Assembly: GCF_964340395.1 (NCBI RefSeq)
Contig: NC_135559.1
Location: 21,409,621-21,473,620, forward strand
Source of the DNA: Glandiceps talaboti
Lineage: Eukaryota; Hemichordata; Enteropneusta; Spengelidae
Reading direction: 5' to 3'
Length of the DNA stretch: 64,000 nucleotides
Shown here: positions 30,319 through 42,700 of the stretch, piece by piece
How the letters are laid out: every line of letters begins with the position of its first letter
How positions within the stretch are numbered: position 1 is the stretch's first letter
Notes under the pieces: model-generated
Told to the model about the DNA's origin: nothing
Database searches by the model: none
What the model saw: the letters and a program-made list of their open reading frames with translations, nothing else
Made by a program: the position numbers and the translations under genes

Positions 30319-30870
30319 TCAGCATGCAGCAGACTTGGCCTTAAATTTTAAACACACATGCACACAACATATACACACTAAGCTTCCGTTACACACAATC
30401 AAAACTAGTATTAACAATTTTAAGTGATAATTACTTAGCCAACTTCTGAGTTTCGACATATCCACTTGAGGCCGAGAGGCGCTAGCCGAGGCGGCGTGTA
30501 CAATGTTTGGTGGGTCGATCTCTATTTCACTTTCAGCCTTGTCGGGGCCCGTGCCAGTGGTCGACAGTGGTCCAAAGAACATTCTCCAGAAGCTTTCTAG
30601 ATAATCCATCGAGTAATGGAGAAATTTGTCGACTGACGCACCTGGAACTTCAGATGCTATACTTGTTCGAGTGCTAATCTCTACTACACGAAAATTCAAA
30701 CTATGGTAGTGTACTGCATCCCATTCTGTTTGACTCGAACCATCTTTGTCGCTTTTCTTGTAACCGAATGGGCAACGGGGTGATGTACGTAATACTTTCT
30801 GTTGAGGTTGAACAGAATCGTCAACATCTGAACAGGGGCTTTCTGTCTCCGGTTCCGCCATATTTTTCAA
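30319..30870 (-). CDS. Unrecognised ORF, possible first exon (183 aa)
   Basis: The better start is the second Met (30861; AATATGGCGG). Ser/Pro-rich acidic beginning (AEPETESPCSDVDDSVQ), a middle part with DKFLHYSMDYLESFWRMFFG, and a hydrophobic C-terminus of about 25 residues that could be a membrane helix. The surrounding 30440-30980 stretch is CpG-richer than the rest of the region, as at a promoter-proximal exon. If a donor at SNYH (GTAATT near 30436) is used, the hydrophobic tail would be intron. No family recognised. Confidence 0.4.
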   Translation of the reverse strand: MKNMAEPETESPCSDVDDSVQPQQKVLRTSPRCPFGYKKSDKDGSSQTEWDAVHYHSLNFRVVEISTRTSIASEVPGASVDKFLHYSMDYLESFWRMFFGPLSTTGTGPDKAESEIEIDPPNIVHAASASASRPQVDMSKLRSWLSNYHLKLLILVLIVCNGSLVCICCVHVCLKFKAKSAAC

Positions 30871-31117
30871 GTTACACTAGAGGAAGTGCGCACGGAATCA
30901 TGGGTACTTTGTTTTTCGACGGTTTTGCCGGTTTTACAGTCCCCAGCTTCGGATTCGACGGTGTGTGGTCGATCGTACTATAAAATTTCAAAATCATTAA
31001 CCATGGGGTGATAAGGACCTAATATTACATAATGTGAGTTAAGGAATCAAGTCAGAATCTCCTGTGCGCTAAGTTGGCTTAACATTTGAGTTTCATTACG
31101 GATCGGATATGACTAGT

Positions 31118-31442
31118 CCACAGGCATTTGTTTCCCGAGTTATGGATCATAATATTTCTATCAGAATACAATAAAATGACGATAATATCGTTAATATTGA
31201 CGTATTAAACCAACACTATATGAAAGGGGTAAAATTACACTTGTTTCTGTGATCCCGCAGTTTCACTCAATGCGAAGGAAGACACCGCAGTGAGTGAACC
31301 TGCGCGATCACAGAAACAAGTGTAATTTTACCCCTGTCATATAGTGTTGGTTTAATACGTCAATATTAACGATATTATCGTCATTTTATTGTATTCTGAT
31401 AGAAATATCATGAGCCATAACTCGGGAAACAAATGCCTGTGG
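31118..31442. mobile_element. CCACAGG foldback family, copy 1 (6-bp duplication)
   Basis: 325-bp near-perfect palindrome, CCACAGGCATTTGTTTCCCG to CAAATGCCTGTGG. Flanked by exact ACTAGT at 31112-31117 and 31443-31448. The arms carry a run ATCGTTAATATTGACGTATT. Confidence 0.9.
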
Positions 31443-31545
31443 ACTAGTCCTGCTTGCAGAGGGAGTGTGTCGTTCCTCCCCCTCTGTGTACGTGTGGGTC
31501 ATAACAGTAGCACAGATCCGTACACCGTCTGCAAGCAGGACTAGG
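31443..31545. mobile_element. Second hairpin, CTAGTCCTGCTTGCAG ends
   Basis: CTAGTCCTGCTTGCAG (31444) and its complement CTGCAAGCAGGACTAG (about 31528-31543). The CCACAGG element sits at the left tip of this hairpin. A single right-end copy (GCAGGACTAGGATATG) also occurs at about 32272-32287. Confidence 0.65.
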
Positions 31546-31764
31546 ATATGTCTCTAGGCTAATTATTCCCACTTTTTTTAGGGGAAAAAAATCAAAACTG
31601 GCATCATCCTATCTCACCGACCCTAATCCGGTTTTATGAAAACGGAACCATGTAAGAAAAAAAATCAGTCACGTAAGGCGAGAGCAACATTGCATTGTAA
31701 CAACGGAAATTTTGAAAAAGACAAAAACAATTCTGGGCATAGAAATGGGAAAAGAAATAGTATC

Positions 31765-31935
31765 AACAAATAACAAACCACAGGGGACCCAGGAACCGTG
31801 TGACAAACAAAACAAAACAAACAAATAAATAAATAAATAAACTATCAAATAAATGACAAATGAACAAGCAAACGAACGAACGACAAGTATAGGGACAAAT
31901 AAAATAATTAAATAAACCAGCAAATAAACAGATAC
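31765..31935 (-). repeat. Dispersed TTTATTTG-rich repeat, copy 2 (inverted)
   Basis: Complement of 28555-28710, including the CCACAGGGGACCCAGGAACC end. The long cross-strand ORFs here are not genes. Confidence 0.8.
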
Positions 31936-31945
31936 TCGTGGGGGT

Positions 31946-33284
31946 ATACCTAAATATGTTTTTTGTACCCATCACTATACAAAAACACAAATGTTCACTC
32001 TAGGTCTTTCTCTGTCCCTCATTTCAAGCCTCAAAAAACACCCAAATCAATCTTAAATGACAATAAACACTCAGTATACGTAATTATAAGAGGACCCTGG
32101 CCTCTCGATTCAGCTAAAATTTAAACTGAATTCATATACCAGGATGTTGCCGATATATATAAATACTGCGATGGACTCGGATGGTGGAAATTGATTTTTA
32201 AATCACCGAAATTTATAGTCCATGTGCGATGAAAAGTAAAAACTAACATAGGCCCGTGCACCGTCTGCCAGCAGGACTAGGATATGACCTATTTGCGTCA
32301 CCAGTCAAAGAGTAAAACTACAGATTTGCCACCATGACGCAGTGCAGTAATCCATGCCGCCGAAAGGGTATGTTTACACGCTTGTAACTGAGATAAGTGA
32401 AAATTGATCCTGACACAGATCTAGAAAAACCATAGACAACTATTGTCTATGGTTAAACTATATGTAGAAGTTTAGTACTTTGTTTTCTAATTATATATTA
32501 AATTTTCAATAACTGAGTCTAATGTTCCCCCTATTTACATACCGATTTCATCAACGTTGAAGCAGTTTACTAGTAATCAAGTTCACCTCAACGGTTTTAC
32601 AAATGCTCGCATAATAAGTCAGAATAGAATCACGTGACCTGCTTTGAATAGACTATTGAATGCGCATTTGTTCTACGAATCATACCAAGTACCATTGTCT
32701 GACATCGTGAAGTCATGACCATGACAGAAGTTTACTAAATACGAATATTAGTGACACTGAAGACGCAACAAATAATGTCGTGCGTGTCTGCATACAAAGG
32801 TTAGTGATACTTGAAATTTGGAAATTCACCATGGAATCGTAATATCACATCAAATATTCAAGTTGGTTAAGAATACTAGCCCAAAGATTGGCAAAAAATG
32901 GTGGCATTGGCTTCACTGACATGTGTTATTGTTTGTTTTGAGTTTTTGTTTATTATTCATAATTATTAACAATTTAACAGAGAAATAACACATTATTCAT
33001 TCCTAAGTCTCTTTATTACCTTGTCTGTCATCATGTTCTTTTAATTTTCACTTGAGTAAAAAGCTTATAAACTCAGTTTGTGCCACTTTAAAAGAACTAT
33101 CCAGTATAAACAACATTTTAGTTGTATACATACTACTTTGAAATTAATATTCTTTTGAAGTTGCACAGTTCTGGATCTCAATGACCTGCTGTAACGTTTC
33201 CCAAACTGGAGAAGGTTGTGTACTGGGTTTGATACATCTGCAATGATTTGTGTGCATTTGCCAGATAAACGAGCTTATGACTAA
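31946..33284. other. No gene seen
   Basis: AT-rich spacer. A small hairpin ACCATAGACAA..TTGTCTATGGT lies at about 32430-32454. Confidence 0.4.
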
Positions 33285-33485
33285 ATGAACAATAAATCAC
33301 GTGCAACAATAAATCATGCGGCACTGCAAATAACTTTTAGCAGTGGTTTCCACATTTTTTTCAAGGTTTGTCATTTTTTATTTGAAACTTCACCACTCAA
33401 TCATGAAGTTGTTGGTCAGCAGAATCTCACATATGAGCATTCAAATGACGTCATTGTGTACAAATGCAGCAACATTAACTGGCAT

Positions 33486-33625
33486 ATACTAGGTTGGAAT
33501 GGGCTGTTGGGTTGGTATGGGCCGTTAGGTTGGAATGGGCTGTTGGGTTGATATTGGCCGCTGGGTTGGAAGGGCTGCTGGGTTGGAAGGGGCTGTTGGG
33601 CTGGGCTAGGCCTTTTGGTTGGGCT
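33486..33625. repeat. 18-bp minisatellite
   Basis: GTTGGAATGGGCTGTTGG-like units, about seven, with drift at the right end. ORFs through it are not supported. Confidence 0.9.
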
Positions 33626-33924
33626 CGTTTAAAATGACATTGCAATACAGTCAATAAATTAAACCTTTCACAACTGCAAGGGTTGTTTTCCTTGTCTTCT
33701 ATTCCTTGAAACATCGATTTTGGTGAAAAAACCTGAAGTTAAAACTTTAAAATTTGTGTTGTATTTTCAATTCTAAAGACGTCAATAAGCCACGTAACTT
33801 TGTCCAGGTAGTCGACCCTGAAGGTAGGGTTTGGTTCTATGGGGAAGCAATTGGCGATACGCCCCCCCCCCACCCACCCCAGGATTGAGAATGTTGATCC
33901 TTCTTGTAAAAGGGAATAGAAATT

Positions 33925-34060
33925 TAATGCTCCATATCGTTAAAGTATGCTCCATATCGTTAAGATTGGTCTGTGCTGACTCGATGAACACTGATACTCC
34001 ACCGTGGACTACGTCTAGTCAGGTTATATGTATGCTCCATATCATTAAGATTGGTCTGTG
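33925..34060. repeat. Short direct repeats TATGCTCCATATCGTTAA
   Basis: Three copies (about 33928, 33947, 34031); the latter two also share GATTGGTCTGTG. Confidence 0.8.
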
Positions 34061-34182
34061 AGTTAAGTACTGACTCTATGCCAGAGGTTATTGAAAGCGA
34101 CTGTGAAAAAATAACAAGATACAAATGTATAATTGGTAACTGTACATATTTAACAAAACGTTTGTTGGCTAATATACTTAGT

Positions 34183-34416
34183 GTAATATGTACCCGTCAC
34201 AGTTATAAACACCCAACATTTAATCAAACTACCAGTATATATAATAACTTGACAAATAAGGAGTAAAATGTCCTCTGAATATACACGATGACGTCATTTG
34301 TGTTATGTACACGTCACAGTTATAAACACCCAGTATTCAATCAAACTATCAGTATATATAATAACTTGACAAATGAAGAGTAACGCGTCCTCTATATACA
34401 CACGATGACCGTCATT
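34183..34416. repeat. 117-bp tandem duplication
   Basis: CGTCACAGTTATAAACACCC at 34195 and 34312, with matching flanks (TATATATAATAACTTGACAA). Two diverged units. Confidence 0.9.
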
Positions 34417-35708
34417 TGTGTTATGGCAAACAAACATATACATCTATAACCACTGTCATATTAGTCGGAAAGGTAAGTAGAACAGTGGCTACAAAACTTT
34501 CAGACACTGAAAATATAATGTCTTTATTTTATGTGATAAGTTTAAGGAAACATATTTAATACACTCTGATGCAAATTAGTAAAATAGTATGGGATTTGAA
34601 TTTTAGAAATTGATTTTGACTTGAAGGTACAACAATAAACACAGTCGAAGTTTAAATTGAAAGGTTTTATCTCCATAAATATTGTCGACATTTCAACGAA
34701 TATTCATATGTCTAGGTCTTATTCTACTTTATTGACTCTAGGTTGTTGTATATAATTACGTTTGATGAGGTCACGTTTGTCTGTATAGATTCTGTCCTAA
34801 ATCAATTCAAGAATGTCTATGTGTTTCCACTGTTAAAATTCAAATATACTGTATATGACCATACTCCATCAAATTCTTCTAACACCAACACCGTGTCATG
34901 TGACAATTTATCTTCTAACAGATCAGACGTCAGTTTATTTTGTTCTCGTCTTCTGACAGGTTTATCGTAATCATGAAAGAATTCAGCTGTTTTGTCAGGC
35001 TATGTTTTATTACATGACAATACCGTGTAACCATAAACCAAACAAAGCAATCCTATGACATCAACAGAAAAGTAACACAATTCTTAGGGAACTGACAGAA
35101 TTTAAGGCGTGGGTAGTCTTGATGGCAATGACATCAAGAGAAAAGTAACACGTGACCATTCTTTGTTGACTCGAGCTGGCAGAGGAATAATGTGACTAAA
35201 CCAGACAGTAAGATTCATTCGTAGAAACTAAAAAGATAAAATGTGAAAATAGGATACATGTCTCTATAAGTTTGAAAATAAACTATTTTTAAGGTGTACA
35301 TATCGCTAAATTAACTCTTTTAACAGTACAAATTGGTGAGGTTTCAGACTGTCGACTCGAATGACTCTGAGTAGCTCTGTACATGTAAGGATTCGTCGTT
35401 GGTGGCGCTCTTGTTAACCTTTAGAACGAGATATGAAACTTACCGTCTACCAGCTACTTACTTGAGGGGATGTAGTATAAGGCCAAAAAAAAAAAAAAAA
35501 AATGTTTCTGGTCAGCGCGCGCGTCACTTCAACACCAGCGCGTCACTCCTTTTTTTTCCCGATCTGGCGGCAAGCTAGCTTTTGAGCTTGTTCAAAAATT
35601 GAAAATGGCCACTTTTGGCGGGCTTCATACCCCTTTCTCATAACATTCTACCCACAGTTCATCACTCATCAAGATGAATGCACACACATCGCGCACGGGT
35701 GTTAGGGA

Positions 35709-36050
35709 ATGTTTAATATTGCAGGGTACAAATATTACCCAAAATGGCTGTCAGACCTAATTCATCACGTACCTATTGACATGTTAATCTCAGTTCAGAT
35801 TACGTTTGGCCTTGTCGACGCATCGCCAAATGTGACCTTACTAAGGCTGTTCCATGACTTGAGCAGGGGTGTTCTGAATACTGGAGATATATTTGTACTG
35901 GAGCCAGCGTATGCTGACTTTCCCGTGGAAAGTAGCGTGAGTACGTCAATCACCGGCCAGTTTCAAACGATACCATTATCAGTGACAATGTCTACGGTCA
36001 TCGAGTTTGGAAAGTTTATCACCTTTAATTTAACTGGTGATGTTCAGTAA
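35709..36050 (+). other. ORF inside the interrupted element, unrecognised
   Basis: 113 codons (MFNIAGYKYYPKWLSDL, VLEPAYADFPVESS). No motif I can name. It stops before the hairpin insertion at 36149. Confidence 0.3.
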
Positions 36051-36148
36051 GAGTCGAGACCAGTACCAGTGCAGAATGCATTTTAACTGTTGATGGGTGG
36101 TGCTAGAAAAAAAACGTGGCCAAAACAACGACAGCTTGACCGACCAAA

Positions 36149-36484
36149 CCACAGGCATTTGTTTCCCGAGTTATGGCTCAGAATATTTCTACCAGAATAC
36201 AATAAAATGACGATAATATCGTTAATATTGACGTATTAAACCAACACTATATGAAAGGGGTAAAATTACACTTGTTTCTGTGATCGCACAGTTTCACTAA
36301 ATGCGAAGGAAGGGGTATGTCTTCCTTCGCATTTAGTGAAACTGCGCGATCACAGAAACAAGTGTAATTTTACCCCTTTCATATAGTGTTGGTTTAATAC
36401 GTCAATATTAACGATATTATCGTCATTTTATTGTATTCTGATAGAAATATTCTGAGCCATAACTCGGGAAACAAATGCCTGTGG
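36149..36484. mobile_element. CCACAGG foldback family, copy 2
   Basis: 336-bp palindrome of the same family as 31118-31442. Flanks ACCAAA (36143-36148) and ATCAAA (36485-36490) are a 5/6 match, in line with a 6-bp duplication. Confidence 0.85.
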
Positions 36485-36621
36485 ATCAAACGCACGTTTT
36501 AAACTGCACAATGATATGATACGATGGTTGCAGGGACAGAACCTTGGATGGGATTATAACAGCAGATCACTTGGCGACCAATTTGTCAACATTTTAGGAG
36601 ATGCTCTTTGGTTGATCGACC

Positions 36622-36796
36622 CCCATCGTTCCAAATTTTCCAGCAATCTGTAATTATTGTGGCTGTGGTCATGATTTGCTGACAGGAGAGAGAGCAGCTG
36701 ACATCTATCCAACCTGCAGTGATTGCTATGCAACCAAACCAAAACGACTCAGAAGAAAGAGAAAATTCTTCAGGGCCCAGGCCCATGATCACTGAC
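36622..36796 (+). pseudogene. Basic CxxC ORF fragment of the interrupted element
   Basis: Reads CNYCGCGHDLLTGERAADIY, CSDCYATKPKRLRRKRKFF and a stop. Two CxxC pairs and a basic tail suggest a zinc knuckle. A related frame upstream (GDQFVNILGDALWLIDPHR, about 36560-36610) is out of register, so a frameshift lies between. Confidence 0.4.
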
Positions 36797-36866
36797 TGAA
36801 CACTATATGTGATATGTGAACACTGAATAGTGTGTCATGCATATATATTAACATTTATGGGGAGGG

Positions 36867-36897
<31 letters not shown>

Positions 36898-37147
36898 GCG
36901 TCGTCGCACCGTTTTTGGAAAAAAGACATGACCAGAAACATTTCTTTCCTTTTTTTGGCCTAATGTATCATTTATTAATGAATTTAAAATATATTTCATG
37001 ACAGCGTTCGTTGGTCATATTATACACCACCAAGATTAGAAATGAGGTCATCGATATAGACCTGTTGGTTGTCAAATAGCCATGGTTTGCCAAGTTGTCA
37101 ACTACCACTCGATTAGCAGGCAACTCCCAGCCATATATATCGTGATA

Positions 37148-37445
37148 AACTATTGACAGCAACTGTAGGAGGCTTGTCTCCCTGTGGAGTACAAATGTAC
37201 GCTTTCAGCTCATTGGTGATGTCAATTTCTTCTCTTGTAGTTTGAACGTCTTCACGGTTGTCACCAAGATCACAAGGTTTGTCATTACTACGAGTTGCCA
37301 TCACGGGTTGAGTGTTGATTTGTTTCGATCTTGATCTTGTAATTGCTGCCATGGACACAAAGAGATGCCCAGAGTAAAGGCAATTATAGTTAAATGAAGG
37401 GGAAGCTTGACATGCGTGTGTGAGCACCTCGATCGGTTTACACAT
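37148..37445 (-). other. ORF, unrecognised
   Basis: The likely start is the Met at 37352 (MAAITRSRSKQINTQP), Ser/Arg-rich then acidic (REDVQTTREEIDITNELK). No function assignable. Confidence 0.25.
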
Positions 37446-38529
37446 AAACAGGGGTTATGGTATATGATTTAGGCTATCACGTGATTAGGGCATTCAGGGA
37501 CGGAGACTATTAAAACAAGGATCCACTGACAGCATTCACATTTTGGAAATTTAACCTCTCCAGATAGATTAAACCTAGCACAATACAGCTACTTTATAAA
37601 TTTAAATCAAATGTCATGATGGTCAGCACTTGTTTTCATATAAAATGCCATTCGTGTATATCCATATCCAGGTCTCAGACCACAGAGTCTTCAAAATGGA
37701 CATTTTCGTCAAACCCCTTACTACTATTCTACAATCATCATAGTCTACTGCACTACTTTTCTACTACTAATAATAGTACGATAGTAACAGATCTAGAGGT
37801 TGACATGTCAACGTCAGAGATGCTCAGCCACAAGTCATTACTCATTTACTCATTAAATAAGCCGTTACTATTTGTTTGTTTTTTTCAATTTATCTTCGTA
37901 CGTTTGTTGGCTTTCAAGTATTGAACAAATTATGGAATGGTACAGAATGGAGAACACTAGAAAAAGACCAAAACAAAATTTGAAAACAGAAAAAAACTGT
38001 TTCTTCGCTATAAGATGTCGATAATAAAAATAGCATTGCAGTTAGAGGTAAAAAAAAACCCAAAAAAACCGACCATCAAGCTGTTCGCGAAATTTTCCAG
38101 TCATTTCTCTATCTTATACTTCGCTTTCTCTAAATGCAAGAAGTTTTCAATAAGATGTAGTTATACAACTTTATAAAAAAAAGATGAAATATTATCAACT
38201 GGTGAGGGCGCACCGTACAACGCGATTGGCCTGCACTATCCGTATACAGCCAATGGTCAAAGTGGTATGGACAGACAATTTAGCGAAACTGGCGAGATTG
38301 TGAGATAGTCTCATTTAAAGGAAGCAAGCTTATATTACGAAGATAATATTACGTGTAGGTCTAAACTGGGATGGAAGCAACTTTTACACGTGGGGCTCCA
38401 TTCCACTGCTGTCACATAATTTCAGTGATGAGTCATGTGACCACCCACAGACAATGGAGGTCTATGGTCTTACACACCTCAAGTTATTATGGTTATTGTG
38501 ATATTGCTAACTGACATTATAAAACAAAT
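37446..38529. other. No gene seen
   Basis: AT-rich intergenic DNA with a short A run at about 38051. No supported feature. Confidence 0.4.
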
Positions 38530-38760
38530 GTGATCGTCATTCGGCCATATTTGATTCGGTCGCAAAACAGGTGACGTGCATATGTCTGACATAGTACCTT
38601 TGTGTCATGTTTTGTAAAAATCAGTAGGTGCAATGATATGCAGGTAAACGCAAGCACGTACATACGCACGAACTTACGGAACCCAATGTAATAGCCCTTC
38701 CGAGCGGTGCCTGGTGGGTGGGTGGGTGAGTGGGGGGAAGGAGGGGGTAATAAATGAACA
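38530..38760 (+). repeat. Dispersed repeat related to 11095-11290, with GGGT run
   Basis: CGGCCATATTTG, GTGCATATGTC, CCCAATGTAATAGCCC, followed by GGTGGGTGGGTGG. Confidence 0.5.
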
Positions 38761-38780
38761 AATGTATGGATAACATAACT

Positions 38781-38786
38781 TTTATT
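38781..38786 (-). terminator. Possible polyadenylation signal of SLC22 gene A
   Basis: AATAAA on the minus strand, 850 bp after the stop codon. Position alone suggests it; no proof. Confidence 0.35.
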
Positions 38787-39632
38787 TAGTAAGTTTATCC
38801 AAAACAGCTGCAGTACATGACACTTTAAAGAAATATATTCAATTCACAAGACACTATTTTAAGAAGGACACTCCTTTTATACTAGGCGTCAGTTACCATC
38901 AAATTAATGTAAACTAAAATATAATAATGATGAAAATATTTGACTGAACTCTAGTTATCATATGAAATAATTAATTAATGGCATACAAGACGAAATTAAA
39001 ATTTGGAGACATTTTAGAAATATTAAAGAACAGTACTGATTTTTACCATCGTTACTTTCATACATTAACAAACGAAATATTTCAGTATATTTTCCAAATA
39101 CATATATAGCACTAATACTTTTGTATTTTCATGAACAGCACAAAACACATAAATATTACTTTACATTTCCATGCACACACAAACACCGTGACACATTAAA
39201 ATTCAATATTCACACATTTTCTTTGTTATTTTTTGATAAACTTGGCGATGATTTAATGATTTGACACACACACTATTGAAAATTGTTCACATTTTTGGGT
39301 GTAAATGACCATTGGCTAGGGGGTGGCCATTTTGTCACATCATCATGACCTGACCGACCCACGAAGATCGACGCCCTCTACGACTGTATTGATCTCACGA
39401 AAATACAAAGAACTTCTCTGAAGGTAGCTATAGGGTTGCAATACCACAAGTGTGTATCTAAATATAAGCAACACATTTCATTTATCATTGGAATCTAATT
39501 AAGAAGTGGTTCATAGCAATCCCTTAGAAAGTGAAGTAATATGCAGTGTTTCGTCATGTAGATACGTGTTCCTATTTACAGCTCTGGAGAAGTTGACGAA
39601 GGACAAATACACATGACACAATATGGAAGTAG

Positions 39633-39765
39633 CTACACAAACGAAGCCTCTTTTGTAGGGTATTCGTTGATATATTTAGAATCAAGGTTTCCAAGTGAAG
39701 TCCATGTAATTAAGTTCTTGAGATCGTTGCTCATTCGTTCTTCATCTGATGTGGTGCTTCCCTCT
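39633..39765 (-). CDS. SLC22 gene A exon 10: cytosolic C-terminus
   Basis: Residues 552-595, acceptor TTTTTCACAG. Ends in [24 protein letters not shown] and TAG; close to exon 61201..61072 of gene B. Confidence 0.9.
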
Positions 39766-42700
39766 CTGTGAAAAAATAAAATGGTATAACCACTTATCAA
39801 CATATCAACAGTTTCTGATGACGTTTACAGTAAAATATCACTTGTCGATGGTAAATGTCCAGATATTTATGTAAACCATCATATGAAAGCCCCATTTTCC
39901 CAATGGAAAGAAAACTTTCTTAATAAATACTTTTAAAATTTCAATAATTTTACTATTCCAATATGTAACTTTATTTATCTCGGAATGGGAGAATTGACTT
40001 TGTGACTGCACACGTGACGTGTGCACACGTGACGTGCACTAATTTAATCCAAAAGGTATATCACACTGACTAGCTACAGCCTCCCAATCAATTTTAGTGC
40101 AGGTAATCTAAAAAGAAACATTTTGGCGGAAGGATCGGAGTTACGACTGGTATGCATAGATATACAAACACTATACCAAGATCTTTGTATACAATAACTA
40201 CGTATGTTGATTTCGTTTACAAATTGAAATTCGTATGAAAACTTAACACTCAAAAAATGGTAATTAAATCACATAAACTATAAATGGTTAACAACTTTAA
40301 CATTAAAAGGCAAGTGTTGGTCATCGTCGACGAGCTAATGCGTTCGGCCATGCCAATTTTACTTACATTTTTTTGAAACTAAACAATACTGAAATAATTA
40401 CCATGGCAACCAATTGATTTGCAACAAAACGTCGTCTATCTCAACAAAAATCTTATAACGTTGCTGCATGTTATCATCTTACTCGTCAAAGTCTTAATTT
40501 TTAGATACTTCTTCAACAATGGACTGGCCATGGTGTGACAAAAATCTTACGAAATGTCTTGCGAAATGAGCTACCAAGATTATCATCGCCAAATCATATA
40601 AATTTTAGCAACATATACTCTTGCCAGGCATTTCGGATTAAAATGTTACAATTTTACTTCATTTTTTGTCGAACTAAAAGATAAAATGTAGAAATGTTAG
40701 TAAGATTTTTGTCCTGTCAGACGACGATTTGATTCAATTTTGGCTATTTCAGACTGCAAACAGGAAATTGAGAATACAGCGCCCTCGCTCAAATTGGGGG
40801 TATCATCACCTCATAGTACCGTTTCTTAAGAGCTTTGTCCCATTGTATTCTGTAGTGCAGAAGTGTAAATCAGGGATGTTTTTCGTATTGTTCAGGCATC
40901 AAGGAAAGCAGTAGTGCTCTATGATTAACCGCGTAACCTATACCATGTATACCCCCAAGGTACACACAGACAGGAAGTAGAGCGCCAAGGTACACACAGA
41001 CACCATGTATACCCCCAAGGTACACACAGACACCATGTATACCCCCAATGTACACACAGACACCATGTATACCCCCAAGGTACACACAGACACCATGTAT
41101 ACCCCCAAGGTACACACAGACACCATGTATACCCCCAAGGTCCACACAGACACCATGTATACCCCCAAGGTACACACAGACACCATGTATACCCCCAAGG
41201 TCCACACAAACACCATGTATACCCCCAAGGTACACACAGACACCATGTATACCCCCAAGGTCCACACAGACACCATGTATACCCCCAAGGTCCACACAGA
41301 CACCATGTATACCCCCAAGGTCCACACAGACACCATGTATACCCCAAGGTCCACACAGACACCATGTATACCCCCAAGGTACACACAGACACCATGTATA
41401 CCCCCAAGGTCCACACAGACACCATGTATACCCCAAGGTCCACACAGACACCATGTATACCCCAAGGTACACACAGACACCATGTATACCCCAAGGTACA
41501 CACAGACACCATGTAATGTACTTTGTAACCGTGTAACCTATACCATGTATACCCCCAATGTACACACAGACACCATGTATACCCCCAAGGTTCACACAGA
41601 CACCATGTATACCCCCAAGGTTCACACAGACACCATGTATACCCCAAGGTACACACAGACACCATGTAATGTACTTTGTAACAGTCCCACATATAATACA
41701 TTACAATAAAATCCTCACCTATCTAGATCTGATACGGACTCTACCTCTTCAATGGTTGATGGCAAAGACTTCCCTTTAGTATCTGGCAACATCAGTATTA
41801 ACAAGCCCGCCAAAATGGCAGCACTTCCGTAAATAAGGAACGGTAGATATTTCCACCAAGCTGATAATAGTTGAATGAAGGGTGCAAGAATAGCACCAAT
41901 TCTACCAAAACAGCTAGCAGCACCCAGACCTGTGGTTCTGAAAGTAATAAGATGTTTCGATATTCGATTCAAAATGTAATAGCATTGATTTATTGATTGG
42001 TTGCAAAATAAAAGTCAATGCTAATGATATGAAGTACACCACACTGTGTAGATTCAAATACATTCAAGACATGCTAGGATATATCACAGGAGGAGGAGGA
42101 GGAAGGGGGGGGGCTAGTAGTAATGAGATAGACGAGGGGATAAAGATGTACGTAAACTGATCGTGACAAAAACGTGGGCAAACTAAGATATGTTGAAAAA
42201 ACTGGCATTTCTTACCTTAAGACGGTTGGCAATAATTCAGAGGTGAAAATATAGGCTGTCCAAAACGCTCCTGCCACACCCATTTTACCAATCATTGCCA
42301 ATGTTATAGACAGAGATGGTAGATCTGGAAAAAACACCATGAGTGTTATCTATAGTTAGTTATCGTTAACAGCAAATAGGAAGAAACATGAATTCAAACA
42401 TAAAACTATGTCAATCCCATGGAATCATGTACACTTGACGAATTCTTCTTTATTTATCACATTATCAATTAAGGGTAACATGGCCCTCACCAGGGAGGGT
42501 GACCATGCAATACTAAATTATATTTTTGTCATGTACACTTTGCCAGTCTAAGTTCTGTCATCCTTTTTGGTGAAAATAAAAAATGAATTATTCTTTTCTT
42601 TCTGTCTCTCGTGAACCTTAATTTCTTGGCTCTGACGATATTGTGGCCGGATGTTTAAAACTAACAATGTAACCATTGTAAAATGTTATATTGTATTCCA

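Larger units (their letters stand above)
35477..36962 (+). mobile_element. Candidate element with inverted ends, interrupted by a MITE
   Basis: Left end AAGGCCAAAAA...ATGTTTCTGGTCA and right end its inverse (TGACCAGAAACAT...TTTTGGCCT). Between them are an ORF at 35709-36050, the CCACAGG hairpin at 36149-36484, and a basic CxxC ORF ending near 36796. The long A runs beside each end make the boundaries soft. Confidence 0.45.

Noticed and set aside
40870-41709. Open frames of 160-260 codons on both strands at the 30-bp repeat
   Set aside because: The unit is a multiple of three and lacks stops in several frames, and the array lies in the last intron of SLC22 gene A. Repeat translation, not a protein.
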